Source: G964291335 sp964291335 (lineage in GTDB: Bacteria > Chloroflexota > Dehalococcoidia > Lucifugimonadales > UBA3495). From it: a DNA stretch of 64,000 nt. The position numbers were made by a program, and so were the translations under genes. This document shows, piece after piece, positions 44,998 to 53,673 of the stretch (its first letter is position 1; each line of letters starts with the position of its first letter). The notes under the pieces are model-generated. The model had not been told where the DNA came from and ran no database searches. It saw only the letters and a list, made by a program, of their open reading frames with translations. The stretch spans positions 2,108,001 to 2,172,000 of the forward strand of contig OZ219748.1 in NCBI GenBank assembly GCA_964291335.2, given 5' to 3'.

Positions 44998-45524
44998 GCC
45001 CGGGCGGGGTGACTGCCCCGCCCGGCGGCAGCGCCGGGTTCGGCGCCATAGGCTGCAAGCTGCCCGGCCTTCCCCCGAGCAGCGGCTGGAAACCCGGCCA
45101 GGGGCCAACCGGTCAGGCCCGGCAACCCTCGGCCGGAATGCCGTTAGGCCGGTTATGCGGCGTCCGGACGCTGCCAGCGGCCCGGGGAGCCGCCGGAAAT
45201 ATGGCAATATACTGCCTGGTATGCCCTGCCGTCGTTTCTTCGCTGACATCGGCAGCCGCGCCGACCTGACGGGAAGGTCTGCTTCAGCCAGGTCCGTAAT
45301 CTGACGAAGCAGACTGTGGCAGATACCGGCGGCTGCCGCCCCCGGTTCCGGAATGGCTGCCCTACGGAGTTGGGGGTTGGGCCGATGGGCCGCCGGCATA
45401 GAATTGACCGAAACCTGCCTCTTAAAGAGGCGCACAGCCCATGCGCCGGCCCATTTGCCTTTCCCGGCTTCCCGTTGTTTAATTGGCCCAGGCAATTTTC
45501 TGCCGAAAGGAGAGGCGGCCGCTA
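44998..45524 (+). pseudogene. Third, decayed promoter-leader copy related to proteins A and B
   Basis: From about 45215 to 45360 this gap aligns with the promoter and leader of protein A. GGTATGCCC...TTCTTCGCTGACATCGG corresponds to GGTATTCCCC...TTCTCTGCTAAAATCGG, so the -10 has decayed to TGACAT. CCTGACGGGAAGG follows, and then GTG-started MADTGGCRP. One extra C in the glycine-proline part breaks the frame. There is no C tract and no surface-protein gene behind it. The parts outside 45215-45360 contain nothing that I recognise. Confidence 0.6.
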
Positions 45525-46472
45525 ATGGAGCTGAAACATTTGCATACCTTTGCCGGCAACCCCCTGGCCCGGGGCGAGGTGGAACGCCGGGATGAAGCCT
45601 GGATTAGCAATACCGTCAAGAAGCCGACCAGCCTTTTCCTGCCCATGCGCGGGCCCGGCGTACTGGTGGATGCCGCAGCGGCCCGGAAGGGGAAACCGGC
45701 CCTGGGCTGGCTCGCCTGGGCCGACCTGGAAGGCTGCTTGACCACCGGCGCCCAGCCCCTGTTCCTGGGGCTGCTGCCGGGCGCTGCCTATTTTACTATT
45801 GATTTAACCGGGGATGAGCCGGCCGCCGAGGCGGTGGCCGGCCGGCCGGATTTTGGGTTCGAGGAGGCGCGCCGCGCTGCCGAAAACCTGTTGAGCGGGG
45901 CCGAAGCCGGCATTATGGCCCAGGCCCGGGCCCAGGTGAACTGGCATGCCCGCCACGGTTTCTGCTCGGTCTGCGGCCACCCCACCGAAGTCAGACGGGG
46001 CGGCCAGAAACGGGAATGTCCCGCCTGCCACTCCGAACACTTCCCCCGGGTGGACCCGGTAATAATTATGGTGGTGACCGACGGAGAACGCTGCCTGTTG
46101 GGTCAGTCCCGGGGCCGCCTGGCCGCCATGAACCGTTATTCCGCCCTGGCCGGGTTTGTTGACCAGGGGGAAGCCCTTGAAGAGGCCGTCGCCCGTGAGG
46201 TGATGGAGGAGGCCGGAATCAAGGTCAGGAATGTTCGCTACCACTCCTCCCAGCCCTGGCCCTTTCCCTCGTCCCTGATGATTGGCTGCCACGCCGAGGC
46301 CGATACTACCGACATTGCCATGGATGACGAGGAGATGACCGACGTACAATGGTTTGAGCGCTCTGAAGTGCTGCTGGCCCTGGCCGGCAAGAGTGAGCAG
46401 CTGCTGCTGCCCGGCCCCATTGCGATTGCCCACCACCTGATTAAGGCCTGGGCCTGCGGCGAGGTATGCTGA
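45525..46472 (+). CDS. nudC: NAD(+) diphosphatase NudC
   Basis: This 315-residue Nudix hydrolase cleaves NAD(H) to NMN(H) and AMP, and in some bacteria removes the NAD cap from RNA. The zinc ribbon of NudC is complete (CSVCGHPTEV and CPACHSEHFPR). The Nudix box reads GFVDQGEALEEAVAREVMEE, and the diagnostic SQPWPFPSSLM motif follows. The N-terminal NudC domain includes a variable region up to about residue 120. The ATG at 45525 follows AGGAGAGG; an in-frame upstream start would run into the spacer. Confidence 0.93.
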   Translation: MELKHLHTFAGNPLARGEVERRDEAWISNTVKKPTSLFLPMRGPGVLVDAAAARKGKPALGWLAWADLEGCLTTGAQPLFLGLLPGAAYFTIDLTGDEPAAEAVAGRPDFGFEEARRAAENLLSGAEAGIMAQARAQVNWHARHGFCSVCGHPTEVRRGGQKRECPACHSEHFPRVDPVIIMVVTDGERCLLGQSRGRLAAMNRYSALAGFVDQGEALEEAVAREVMEEAGIKVRNVRYHSSQPWPFPSSLMIGCHAEADTTDIAMDDEEMTDVQWFERSEVLLALAGKSEQLLLPGPIAIAHHLIKAWACGEVC

Positions 46473-46723
46473 CGGCGATTTAAGGCTCCGGCGGGCAAGC
46501 CGCTGCCCGCCACCCCTGAAGCCGTGCGTAGCGCCGGACAGGGGCTTGCCGGCAGCTGACAGCGAACCGCCTGCCGCCCCGACCCGGCATCCCGGCGAAC
46601 CGCCGCTGCAACCCCGGGGCAGGCCGGTCCGGCATGGCAGCGCAACAAGAATGGTATTATATCGGGCGCGGCGGCCTTTACTGCCGAACATTAACCCGCA
46701 GCATAATATCGAGAGGTGCCCCG

Positions 46724-47131
46724 ATGGCAGAGCGTGTTACCCTTGTCCCCGACGGATTGGCGGCCAGCCCGGCTTTTTCTCCCGCGGTCAGGGTTGGCGA
46801 GTTTCTCTTCGTTTCCGGTCAGATTGCCCAGGCCCACGATGGCAGCCTGGTGGGGCCCGGCGACTGCGGCGCCCAAACCCGGCAGGTGATGGCCCGCATT
46901 CGCACGATTGTTGAGGCCGCCGGCGCCACGATGCAGGATGTGGTGAAAATCACCACCTTCCTGGTAAACCTGGATGATTACCCGGCCTTTAGCGCCGTAC
47001 GCTCCGAGACTTTCCCGGAAAACCCGCCGGCCAGTTCCACCGTGGTAGTCGCTGCCCTGGTGCGTCCCGAGTTCCTGGTGGAAGTCGAAGCCGTCGTCCA
47101 TATTCCCGGCGGAAATAGCAGCCCGAATTAA
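46724..47131 (+). CDS. RidA/YjgF family protein
   Basis: This 135-residue RidA-fold protein starts MAERVTLVPDGLAASPAFS. It contains VGEFLFVSGQIAQAHDGSL, the strand MQDVVKITTFLVNLDDYPAF and the conserved end VRPEFLVEVEAVVHIPG, with the arginine and glutamate of the active pocket. RidA proteins hydrolyse reactive enamine/imine intermediates from PLP enzymes. Start ATG 46724 follows GAGAGGTG. It begins a likely four-gene catabolic unit with an FAH-family protein, an amidohydrolase and an aminotransferase, a fitting context for imine clearance. Confidence 0.88.
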   Translation: MAERVTLVPDGLAASPAFSPAVRVGEFLFVSGQIAQAHDGSLVGPGDCGAQTRQVMARIRTIVEAAGATMQDVVKITTFLVNLDDYPAFSAVRSETFPENPPASSTVVVAALVRPEFLVEVEAVVHIPGGNSSPN

Positions 47132-47143
47132 CCGAGGTGGCGA

Positions 47144-47932
47144 ATGAAACTGGCCCGATTCAGTATTGACGCCTGGGAAAGCTACGGCCTGGTTGAGGGG
47201 AACCGGGTACGGGTGATTGAGGGCAGCATTTTCGGGGAGCATTCCGTTACCGGCGCTTCCTATAACCTTGACCGGGTAAGGCTGCTGCCGCCGACCCGTC
47301 CCAACGCTTATTGGGCCGTGGGCCTGAACTACGCCGCCCATATTGCCCACCAGGAAAATGCTCTGGACGCCGAGCGGATTCAGCGCGATGCAGCGGCTTT
47401 CCGACCCTGGCAGAAGGGGGCCAATTGCATCATTGGGCCCGGCGAAGCGATTGTCCTGCCTCCGGAAGCCGATTACGTTCACTACGAAGGCGAGCTGGTC
47501 ATCGTTATCGGCAAGCCGGCCCGCCGGGTATCGGCAGAAGAAGCGCCCAACTTCATCCTGGGTTACACCTGCGCCAATGACGTCAGCGCCGAAGGTTCCT
47601 GGGCCAGCGACTTGTCCAACTGGCGGCGCAAGATGTGCGATACCTTTGGCCCGGTGGGGCCCTGGATTGAAACGGAGGTTGCTCCGCACAACCTGGAAAT
47701 TATCACCCGGCTCAACGGCCAGGAGCAGGACCGGGGCAGCACGTCCGGGATGATTTATGACTGCTATGCCACGGTTAGCGGCATCAGCCAGTTTGTTACC
47801 CTGCGGCCCGGCGACCTGATTCTGACCGGCGCCCCCGGCTCGGTGGCGCAGCTTCACCCCGGGGACGTGGTCGAGGTGGAAATCCCCGGCATCGGCACCC
47901 TGAACAACCCGGTAACCGCAGAGGAATTATAG
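47144..47932 (+). CDS. Fumarylacetoacetate hydrolase family protein, second paralogue
   Basis: This 262-residue FAH-family enzyme has the blocks YWAVGLNYAAHIAHQENALD, YEGELVIVIGKPARRV and FILGYTCANDVSAEGSWASD. Its C-terminal motif is LRPGDLILTGAPGSVAQLHP followed by VVEVEIPGIGTLNNPV. It lies 12 bases after ridA, so it is probably co-transcribed. It is distinct from the paralogue at 6974. The operon neighbours suggest a role in breaking down a carboxylate ring-fission product or a 2-oxo acid. Confidence 0.88.
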   Translation: MKLARFSIDAWESYGLVEGNRVRVIEGSIFGEHSVTGASYNLDRVRLLPPTRPNAYWAVGLNYAAHIAHQENALDAERIQRDAAAFRPWQKGANCIIGPGEAIVLPPEADYVHYEGELVIVIGKPARRVSAEEAPNFILGYTCANDVSAEGSWASDLSNWRRKMCDTFGPVGPWIETEVAPHNLEIITRLNGQEQDRGSTSGMIYDCYATVSGISQFVTLRPGDLILTGAPGSVAQLHPGDVVEVEIPGIGTLNNPVTAEEL

Positions 47933-47995
47933 CTGCCCGGCGCATACCGCCGCGCTGCGCCAACCACCCCAAACGGATACAAAGGAGGCAGCATA

Positions 47996-49015
47996 ATGCC
48001 CTACGGAGGCAACGACTGGCTGGCGCTGACCCGGGAAGCGACGCTGGAGCCGGAACTGCCCATCTGCGACCCGCACCACCATTTCTGGGATTTCCGGACC
48101 GAGCGGCTGCCCTACCAGCGTTACCTGATGCACGAACTGGCCGCCGATATTAACAGCGGCCACAATGTCCGCTCTACGGTGTTCATTGAAGCCCGCTCCA
48201 TGTACCGGCCCAATGGGCCGGAAGAACTGCGTTCCGTCGGCGAGGTGGAGTTTGTCCAGGGCCTTGCCGCCGCCAGCGCCAGCGGCATCTACGGCTCCGG
48301 CCGGGCCGCCGCCGCCATCATCGGCGCCGCCAACCTGGACCTGGGCAGCCAGGTTCAGGCGACGCTGGAGGCGTTGCAGGCGGCCAGTCCCAACCGGTTC
48401 CGGGGCATCCGCTCCCACGCCGGCAGCGACCCCCACCCGGAGATAGAAAGCCGGGCTGCCCCGGGGCGTATGGCCGGCGCAGCATTCCGGGAAGGGGCCG
48501 CAATCCTGGCCCGTATGGGGCTGGCGCTGGACGTTACCGCCTACTTTCACCAGGCCGACGAAATGGCAGACCTGGCCAGGGCCGTTCCCGACCTGCCCAT
48601 CATATTCAACCACATCGGCGGTCTGCTGCGGACCGGCCCCTACGGCGGACGGGATGACGAAGTGCTGGCCCAATGGCGCCGCAGCATCGATACAGTGGCC
48701 CAATGCCCCAACATCTATATGAAGCTGGGCGGCGCAGGACAGCCCCGTTACGGCTTCGACTGGCACCAGTGGGCCCGGCCGGTCGGTTCTGAAGCCCTCG
48801 CCGAAGCCTTGTCGCCACTGATGAACTACTGTATCGAAAAGTTCGGCCCGGAAAGGTGTATGTTCGAAAGCAACTTCCCGGTTGACAAGGTATCCTACTC
48901 CTACAACGTGCTGTTCAACGCCTTCAAGCGGCTCGCTGCCAGCTATAGTCCGACGGAGCGCGCCGCCCTGTTTCACGATACGGCGGTAAAGGTTTACCGC
49001 ATCGATTACCGGTAG
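47996..49015 (+). CDS. Amidohydrolase family 2 (metal-dependent hydrolase)
   Basis: The 339-residue TIM-barrel hydrolase has the first metal motif in CDPHHHFWDFRTERLPYQ near residue 22. A later His is in IIFNHIGGLL near residue 205, and the late acidic ligand is in ERCMFESNFPVDKVSYS near residue 285. This is the pattern of the amidohydrolase-2 group (2-pyrone-4,6-dicarboxylate lactonase-like and related decarboxylases). It follows the FAH gene by about 60 bases with a good AAAGGAGG ribosome site. The substrate is not deducible. Confidence 0.88.
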   Translation: MPYGGNDWLALTREATLEPELPICDPHHHFWDFRTERLPYQRYLMHELAADINSGHNVRSTVFIEARSMYRPNGPEELRSVGEVEFVQGLAAASASGIYGSGRAAAAIIGAANLDLGSQVQATLEALQAASPNRFRGIRSHAGSDPHPEIESRAAPGRMAGAAFREGAAILARMGLALDVTAYFHQADEMADLARAVPDLPIIFNHIGGLLRTGPYGGRDDEVLAQWRRSIDTVAQCPNIYMKLGGAGQPRYGFDWHQWARPVGSEALAEALSPLMNYCIEKFGPERCMFESNFPVDKVSYSYNVLFNAFKRLAASYSPTERAALFHDTAVKVYRIDYR

Positions 49016-49165
49016 CGGCTGCGCTGCAACCGGGCCATGCCCGGTCAGCCCCCACGGACGGGAACCGGCGCGGGCAGCAGCCCGGCATGCCGGACCGCCG
49101 CGCTTTGCCAAAGCGGGGTTTCAGGGGTTATCATCTGGCTTAACCAGGGCCCCTGGGGGAGCAGT

Positions 49166-50380
49166 ATGTCCATTTCCCGCAATGTCCGCCGTGCCATGGC
49201 CGAGGGCGGCTGGATTCGCCGAATGTTCGAAGCCGGAATCGCCTTGAAAGCCCAATATGGCGAGGAGCAGGTTTTCGACCTTTCGCTGGGCAACCCGATG
49301 GTGGAACCGCCGGAGCAGTTCAACCGGGAGCTGCTCCGGCTGGCCCAGAGCCAGGCTCCGGGTATGCACCGTTATATGCCCAACGCCGGCTACCCGGAGA
49401 CGCGCGCCGCCGTGGCCCGAACTCTGGCCGACGAGACCGGGCTCCCCTTTGCCGCCGGCGATATTGTGATGAGCTGCGGGGCCGCCGGCGGCATTAACGT
49501 AACCCTTCGAGCCACCCTCAACCCGGGGGACGAAGTAATAATTCTGGCCCCCTTCTTCGGCGAGTACGTTTACTACGTGGACAACCACAATGGCGTCCCG
49601 GTCATCGTACCGCCTGCCGCAGATTTCCAGCTTAACCTGACGGCCATAGCGGCAGCGATTACCCCCAGAACCAGGGCCCTGCTCCTGAACTCCCCCAACA
49701 ACCCCTCCGGCGTGGTCTATCCCGCAGCGGACATTGCGGCTCTGGCCCGGATTTTGTACCGGAAGCAGGCTGAACTGGGCGCCGAAATCTTTATCATCAG
49801 CGACGAACCCTACCGACGCCTGCTCTACGACGGCATGCCCTATCCCCACGTCTTTGCCCATTATGAGCGGACGATCGCCGTCAACTCCCACGCCAAGGAC
49901 CTGGGCCTGCCGGGGGAGCGCATCGGTTACATTGCGGTGCACCCGAATTACCCGGACAAGGGGGAACTGGCGGACGGGCTCATCTTCTGCACGCGAACCC
50001 TGGGTTTCGTCAACGCCCCGGCATTGATGCAGCATGCAGTGCAGGGCTTGCAGGGCGTTAGCGTGGACGTGGCGGCGTACCAGCGAAAGCGCGACTTCCT
50101 TTACTCGCAGTTAACCGGGCTGGGCTACTCGGTGGTCAAACCCCAGGGAGCCTTTTACCTCTTCCCCAGGTCGCCCCTGCCCGATGACGCGGCCTTTGTA
50201 AACGCCCTTCAGGAATGGAACGTCCTGACGGTGCCGGGCAAGGGTTTTGGCGCTCCGGGCCATTTCCGCATTTCCTATTGCGTGGCCGACCGGACGCTGG
50301 AGGGCGCCGTGGTCGGCTTTGCCCGGGCTGCGGAACGTTTCGGCTTGCAGCCCCCCTGGCCTTCCTCGGCGCAGCTTTAG
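49166..50380 (+). CDS. Class I/II aminotransferase (PLP-dependent)
   Basis: This 404-residue PLP enzyme has FDLSLGNPMVEPPEQFNREL near the N-terminus, YMPNAGYPETRAAVAR, LNSPNNPSGVVYP and ISDEPYRRLLYDG (PLP-pyridine Asp). The catalytic lysine is in VNSHAKDLGLPGERIGY near residue 245, and the substrate carboxylate arginine in APGHFRISYCVADRTLEG. It transfers amino groups between an amino acid and a 2-oxo acid. It starts at ATG 49166 after GGGGGAG; the 150-base gap from the previous gene holds a small hairpin (ACCGGGC with GCCCGGT), so an own promoter is possible. Substrate unknown. Confidence 0.9.
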   Translation: MSISRNVRRAMAEGGWIRRMFEAGIALKAQYGEEQVFDLSLGNPMVEPPEQFNRELLRLAQSQAPGMHRYMPNAGYPETRAAVARTLADETGLPFAAGDIVMSCGAAGGINVTLRATLNPGDEVIILAPFFGEYVYYVDNHNGVPVIVPPAADFQLNLTAIAAAITPRTRALLLNSPNNPSGVVYPAADIAALARILYRKQAELGAEIFIISDEPYRRLLYDGMPYPHVFAHYERTIAVNSHAKDLGLPGERIGYIAVHPNYPDKGELADGLIFCTRTLGFVNAPALMQHAVQGLQGVSVDVAAYQRKRDFLYSQLTGLGYSVVKPQGAFYLFPRSPLPDDAAFVNALQEWNVLTVPGKGFGAPGHFRISYCVADRTLEGAVVGFARAAERFGLQPPWPSSAQL

Positions 50381-50401
50381 AAAGCCGACCGGGCGGCTTT
50401 C
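50380..50401. terminator. Hairpin at the end of the aminotransferase gene
   Basis: GAAAGCCG and CGGCTTTC form an eight-base stem with a six-base loop, starting on the last base of the stop codon. It could end transcription of the operon; the TTTC of the stem is the only T-rich part. Confidence 0.45.
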
Positions 50402-50503
50402 GTTGACCCGGCCGGCGCTGGCCGGCGCGGTGGTTCCCCGGACGCGCGCCGGCCGACGCCGGTGGGTCCCGCATTGACCAGCCGGGGTCGCCGCTGCCGG
50501 GCG

Positions 50504-51895
50504 TTACCGGGCGGTTCTTCGCGCTTGAGCCTCCTGTCGGGCCTGGAGCCGGGCCGGCAGCCCGGGCCGGGGCAGGCTCAGGAAAGTAAGACAGGCCAGC
50601 ACAAACAGGCCGATAAGCGGGAACAAGGCCCAGTAATAGCTTCCCGTCCGGTCATAAATCAGCCCCATCCAAACGGCCGTCCACATTGAAACCAGCTGAT
50701 CGGGAAGGTGCTGCCAGCCGCGCAGGGTGGCAAAGCTGCGCCGCCCGAAGAAAGCCCCCATCTGCGCCCAGGTTAAAGAGTTGGCGCTTTCGGAAAGGGC
50801 CAGCAAAACGGCAAAACCGGCCAGCTGCCACATGTTGCCATTCGAGTTCACCAGCAGGGTAAGCGATACTGCGCCCGAAGCCATGCATAGCGCACTCAAA
50901 CGCTTGCGGGGAAAACGATCGCCCAACCAGCCTACCAGCGGGTTGAACACGATGGTGCCAACTGCCACCAGGCCCACGAAAAGGGCGGCGATTTGCAGGC
51001 TTGCCGACGGTTCCCGCCCGCCGGCCTCCAGGAACCAGACGATTACCGGGGCCAGCAGAAAGGACAGCCCCGAATGGGCGGTGTTGCGCAGCCCGGACGC
51101 CAGCACCAGCATCCAATAAGTGGGGGTACGCATAGCTTCCCGGGCGGTGAAGTCCGTATCGGCGTTGGCCGGCCCGCGTCGGCCTTGCGCCCGCGCGCTT
51201 CTTTCCGGTCTGCCGGCGGCCCGGCCGGGTTCACCGCCGGAAACCTCTTCCGCGGGCGCTGGGTCGCCATCGGGCAGCAGGCCCATCCTTTCCGGTGAGC
51301 GCCGCACCAGGAAGGACAGGGGGATGATCACCAGGATAATGATAACGCCGGAGATGCGAACCGCCACCTGCCAGCCAAAGGTTAATACCATCAGGCCGGC
51401 CAGCGGCGCAATGGCGCCGCCCAGTCCATGCCCCACCGAGACGAAGGACATGGCCAGGCCCCGCCGCCGCCGGAACCAGTTGTTGATTGCCGAAATGGAG
51501 GCGTTGTTGTAGCCGGAGCGAAAGCCCACCGACATTAAGCCAACGAACACCAGCAGAAATGCCAGGTAATTGCCGGTGTAAGACAGCAGAATAAACCCCA
51601 AACCAGACATTATGCCGCCGAAAGCCAGCATAATTCCGGGGCCGAACCGGTCGGTAAAATAACCCATTATCGGCCCCTGAATGCCGCCGATAAGCCGCCC
51701 TAAAGTGTCGGCCCAGCCAATAGCGGCGGCGCCCAGCCCCAGGTCGTTCTGGATGGGAATGATATAGACGGTAAAGCCCCGGTTGAAAGTACCCTGCTTA
51801 ATCCCGTCAGCCAGCATGCTGACGAGTACGATCCACCAGCCGTAGAAAATGCGGGGCGGCCACCGGAAGCGGCCATTCCGGGCCGAAGTAGTCAC
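50504..51895 (-). CDS. MFS transporter
   Basis: A 463-residue MFS permease with 12 hydrophobic segments. It starts with a polar N-terminus and IFYGWWIVLVSMLADGIKQG, carries the loop motif GYFTDRFGPGIML after helix 2 and a charged central loop of about 60 residues. The FYGWWIV start is shared with the paralogue at 10446 (PFYYGWVI), so they belong to one subgroup, often carrying organic anions. It converges on the catabolic genes at 46724-50380 and may serve the same pathway. The start is GTG at 51895. Confidence 0.85.
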   Translation of the reverse strand: MTTSARNGRFRWPPRIFYGWWIVLVSMLADGIKQGTFNRGFTVYIIPIQNDLGLGAAAIGWADTLGRLIGGIQGPIMGYFTDRFGPGIMLAFGGIMSGLGFILLSYTGNYLAFLLVFVGLMSVGFRSGYNNASISAINNWFRRRRGLAMSFVSVGHGLGGAIAPLAGLMVLTFGWQVAVRISGVIIILVIIPLSFLVRRSPERMGLLPDGDPAPAEEVSGGEPGRAAGRPERSARAQGRRGPANADTDFTAREAMRTPTYWMLVLASGLRNTAHSGLSFLLAPVIVWFLEAGGREPSASLQIAALFVGLVAVGTIVFNPLVGWLGDRFPRKRLSALCMASGAVSLTLLVNSNGNMWQLAGFAVLLALSESANSLTWAQMGAFFGRRSFATLRGWQHLPDQLVSMWTAVWMGLIYDRTGSYYWALFPLIGLFVLACLTFLSLPRPGLPARLQARQEAQARRTAR

Positions 51896-52075
51896 CCGCC
51901 AGTCCGTGTATTCAGCTTGAATCGAAACAGCAGCATACTCGCGAAATACGCCCGGGTAATGGCAGTTCCCCCACTGCCCGGACGGGGCAGCCGGCCGGAA
52001 CCCGGGCCGGCTGCCCCGGACAGATTGGCTGGCCGGGCGTCAGGAACCGCCGTTATCTGCAATTACCGTCCGGCT

Positions 52076-52348
52076 TCACTCCGCCTTCGGGGTATCCGGC
52101 TCTTCAGCCAGGGGAAGCTGGCGAAAGTAAATGCCCCATTGCTGCATCAAATCAGCGATTCGGGCATCGCGCAAGGCTGCCAGCTCGCGGAAGAAACCGG
52201 CCAGGGCGTGGGCCGGCGTCTGTTCTTTGGAACACACCCAACTCCGTTCTGCCGGCACTACATAGAGCAGCCCGCTCTGGTGTGGGCAGGTTGCCTGAAT
52301 TCTGGTCAAATCTTCGCTGCGGCGGATAATCAGGCCGTTTTCCTGCAT
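52076..52348 (-). CDS. Hypothetical protein (90 residues)
   Basis: This small soluble protein has no family that I recognise. It begins MQENGLIIRRSEDLTRI, has cysteines at two positions (ATCPHQSG and WVCSKEQT) that could bind a metal only loosely, a helical stretch (ALAGFFRELAALRDARIAD) and an acidic tail. GGGAGG lies before the ATG. It lies between a divergent MFS gene and the HflK gene. Confidence 0.5.
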   Translation of the reverse strand: MQENGLIIRRSEDLTRIQATCPHQSGLLYVVPAERSWVCSKEQTPAHALAGFFRELAALRDARIADLMQQWGIYFRQLPLAEEPDTPKAE

Positions 52349-52453
52349 CGGGAACCTCCCTTTGGGTTGCCCGGGCGGGGCTTATCTGGTGGCTTCATTA
52401 TATACTGGAAAGCGGGGCGCCGGTTCCCGATTAGACCCGTACCGCCAAATGGT

Positions 52454-52481
52454 GGTACAATTCAGGTTGCCGGGTTGTACC
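52454..52481 (+). promoter_or_regulatory. Inverted repeat over a candidate promoter of hflKC
   Basis: GGTACAA (52454) and TTGTACC (52475) form a 7-base inverted repeat with a 14-base spacer; the left arm overlaps a TACAAT -10-like element 50 bases before hflK. It could be an operator for a dimeric regulator or a hairpin at the mRNA start. Confidence 0.3.
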
Positions 52482-52515
52482 GGGGCCGCATCAATTTAAC
52501 TTTAAGGACTTTATT

Positions 52516-53595
52516 ATGTTTCCACCTGGCGGGCAACGTCAGCCCGAAATGGACTTTGAACAGGTCAGCGCCCGCTTTCGGGACGGGGTTGGCCGAATTA
52601 CCGGGCGTTTTGGCGGCGGCGGACTGGGGCTGTTTGCTCTGGGCGTTGTGGTTCTGGCCCTCATCGTTTGGGCCGGCACCGGGGTTTACACCATCGGCCC
52701 CGGCGAAAACGCGGCGCTGCGCCTTTTCGGCGCCGCCCAGGGCAGCCCGGTAACCCAGGAAGGCCTGCACTGGTGGTGGCCCACCCCCATCGGCAAAAAG
52801 GATGTGGTGCTGGTTACCGAAACCCGGCGCATGGAGTTGGGCTTCCGCAGCAATGCCGCCGGGGCTGGCAACCCTTTCCCCACCGAGGCTTTGATGATTA
52901 GCGGCGACCTGAACATCGTGGACGTTCAGATGGTGGTGCAGTATAACATCAAAAGCCTCAACAGCTTCCTCTTCAATGTGGATGACCCGGGAGAAGAGAG
53001 CCGGGTTATTGAACCAGGCAAGCCCGACGGCCGTACGTTGAAGGATGCCGCCGAGGCGGCCTTGCGCCTGGTAGTGGGCCAGCGTTCCATCGACGACGTG
53101 CTGGTGCGCAACCGCGAAGAAGTGGAAGAGCAAACCAAGCTGCGGCTCCAGGAAATCCTGGACAGCTACGACACCGGCATCAACATCGAAACAGTGCAGC
53201 TCCAGGACGTAAAAGCCCCGGAAGAAGTGCGGGAAGCCTTCGACGACGTATTGCGGGCGCGGCAGGAACGGGACACCCTCATTAACCAGGCTCGCACCTT
53301 TGAGGCCGATATTATCCCCAAGGCCGAGGGTGACGCAGAGCGAATCAAGGAAGCGGCAGAGGCCTTCCGGCAGGCCCGTATCGCCCGGGCAGCCGGTGAA
53401 GCCAACCGGTTCAGCGCCGTACTGGCCGAATACCGTAACTCCCGGGAAGTTACCCGCCAGCGTCTCTACCTGGAAGCTATGGAGCAGGTTTTGCCCGGGG
53501 TCAGCAAAATCATCATCTCCCCTGCTGCCGAAACCGTGCTGATCCTGGGCGAAAACAAGGACGTTACCCCGGTGCCGATTGGCCCCCAGCCTTAA
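52516..53595 (+). CDS. hflK: Membrane protease regulator HflK
   Basis: This 359-residue SPFH-domain protein partners HflC in a large membrane complex that surrounds and modulates the FtsH protease. It has an N-terminal segment with a Gly-rich run, one membrane helix (about residues 38-58), and the SPFH core from GVYTIGPGENAALRLFG to the coiled coil around LINQARTFEADIIPKAEGDA and RIKEAAEAFRQARIARAAGE. Membrane helix and order match HflK. It is followed after 78 bases by hflC in the same direction. Confidence 0.92.
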   Translation: MFPPGGQRQPEMDFEQVSARFRDGVGRITGRFGGGGLGLFALGVVVLALIVWAGTGVYTIGPGENAALRLFGAAQGSPVTQEGLHWWWPTPIGKKDVVLVTETRRMELGFRSNAAGAGNPFPTEALMISGDLNIVDVQMVVQYNIKSLNSFLFNVDDPGEESRVIEPGKPDGRTLKDAAEAALRLVVGQRSIDDVLVRNREEVEEQTKLRLQEILDSYDTGINIETVQLQDVKAPEEVREAFDDVLRARQERDTLINQARTFEADIIPKAEGDAERIKEAAEAFRQARIARAAGEANRFSAVLAEYRNSREVTRQRLYLEAMEQVLPGVSKIIISPAAETVLILGENKDVTPVPIGPQP

Positions 53596-53673
53596 ACCGG
53601 GCCCGAGCCGACGCGCCATAAACCGGCGAACCGTTTTACGCTATACCCGGACCGGAAAGAGAGTAACTGAATT

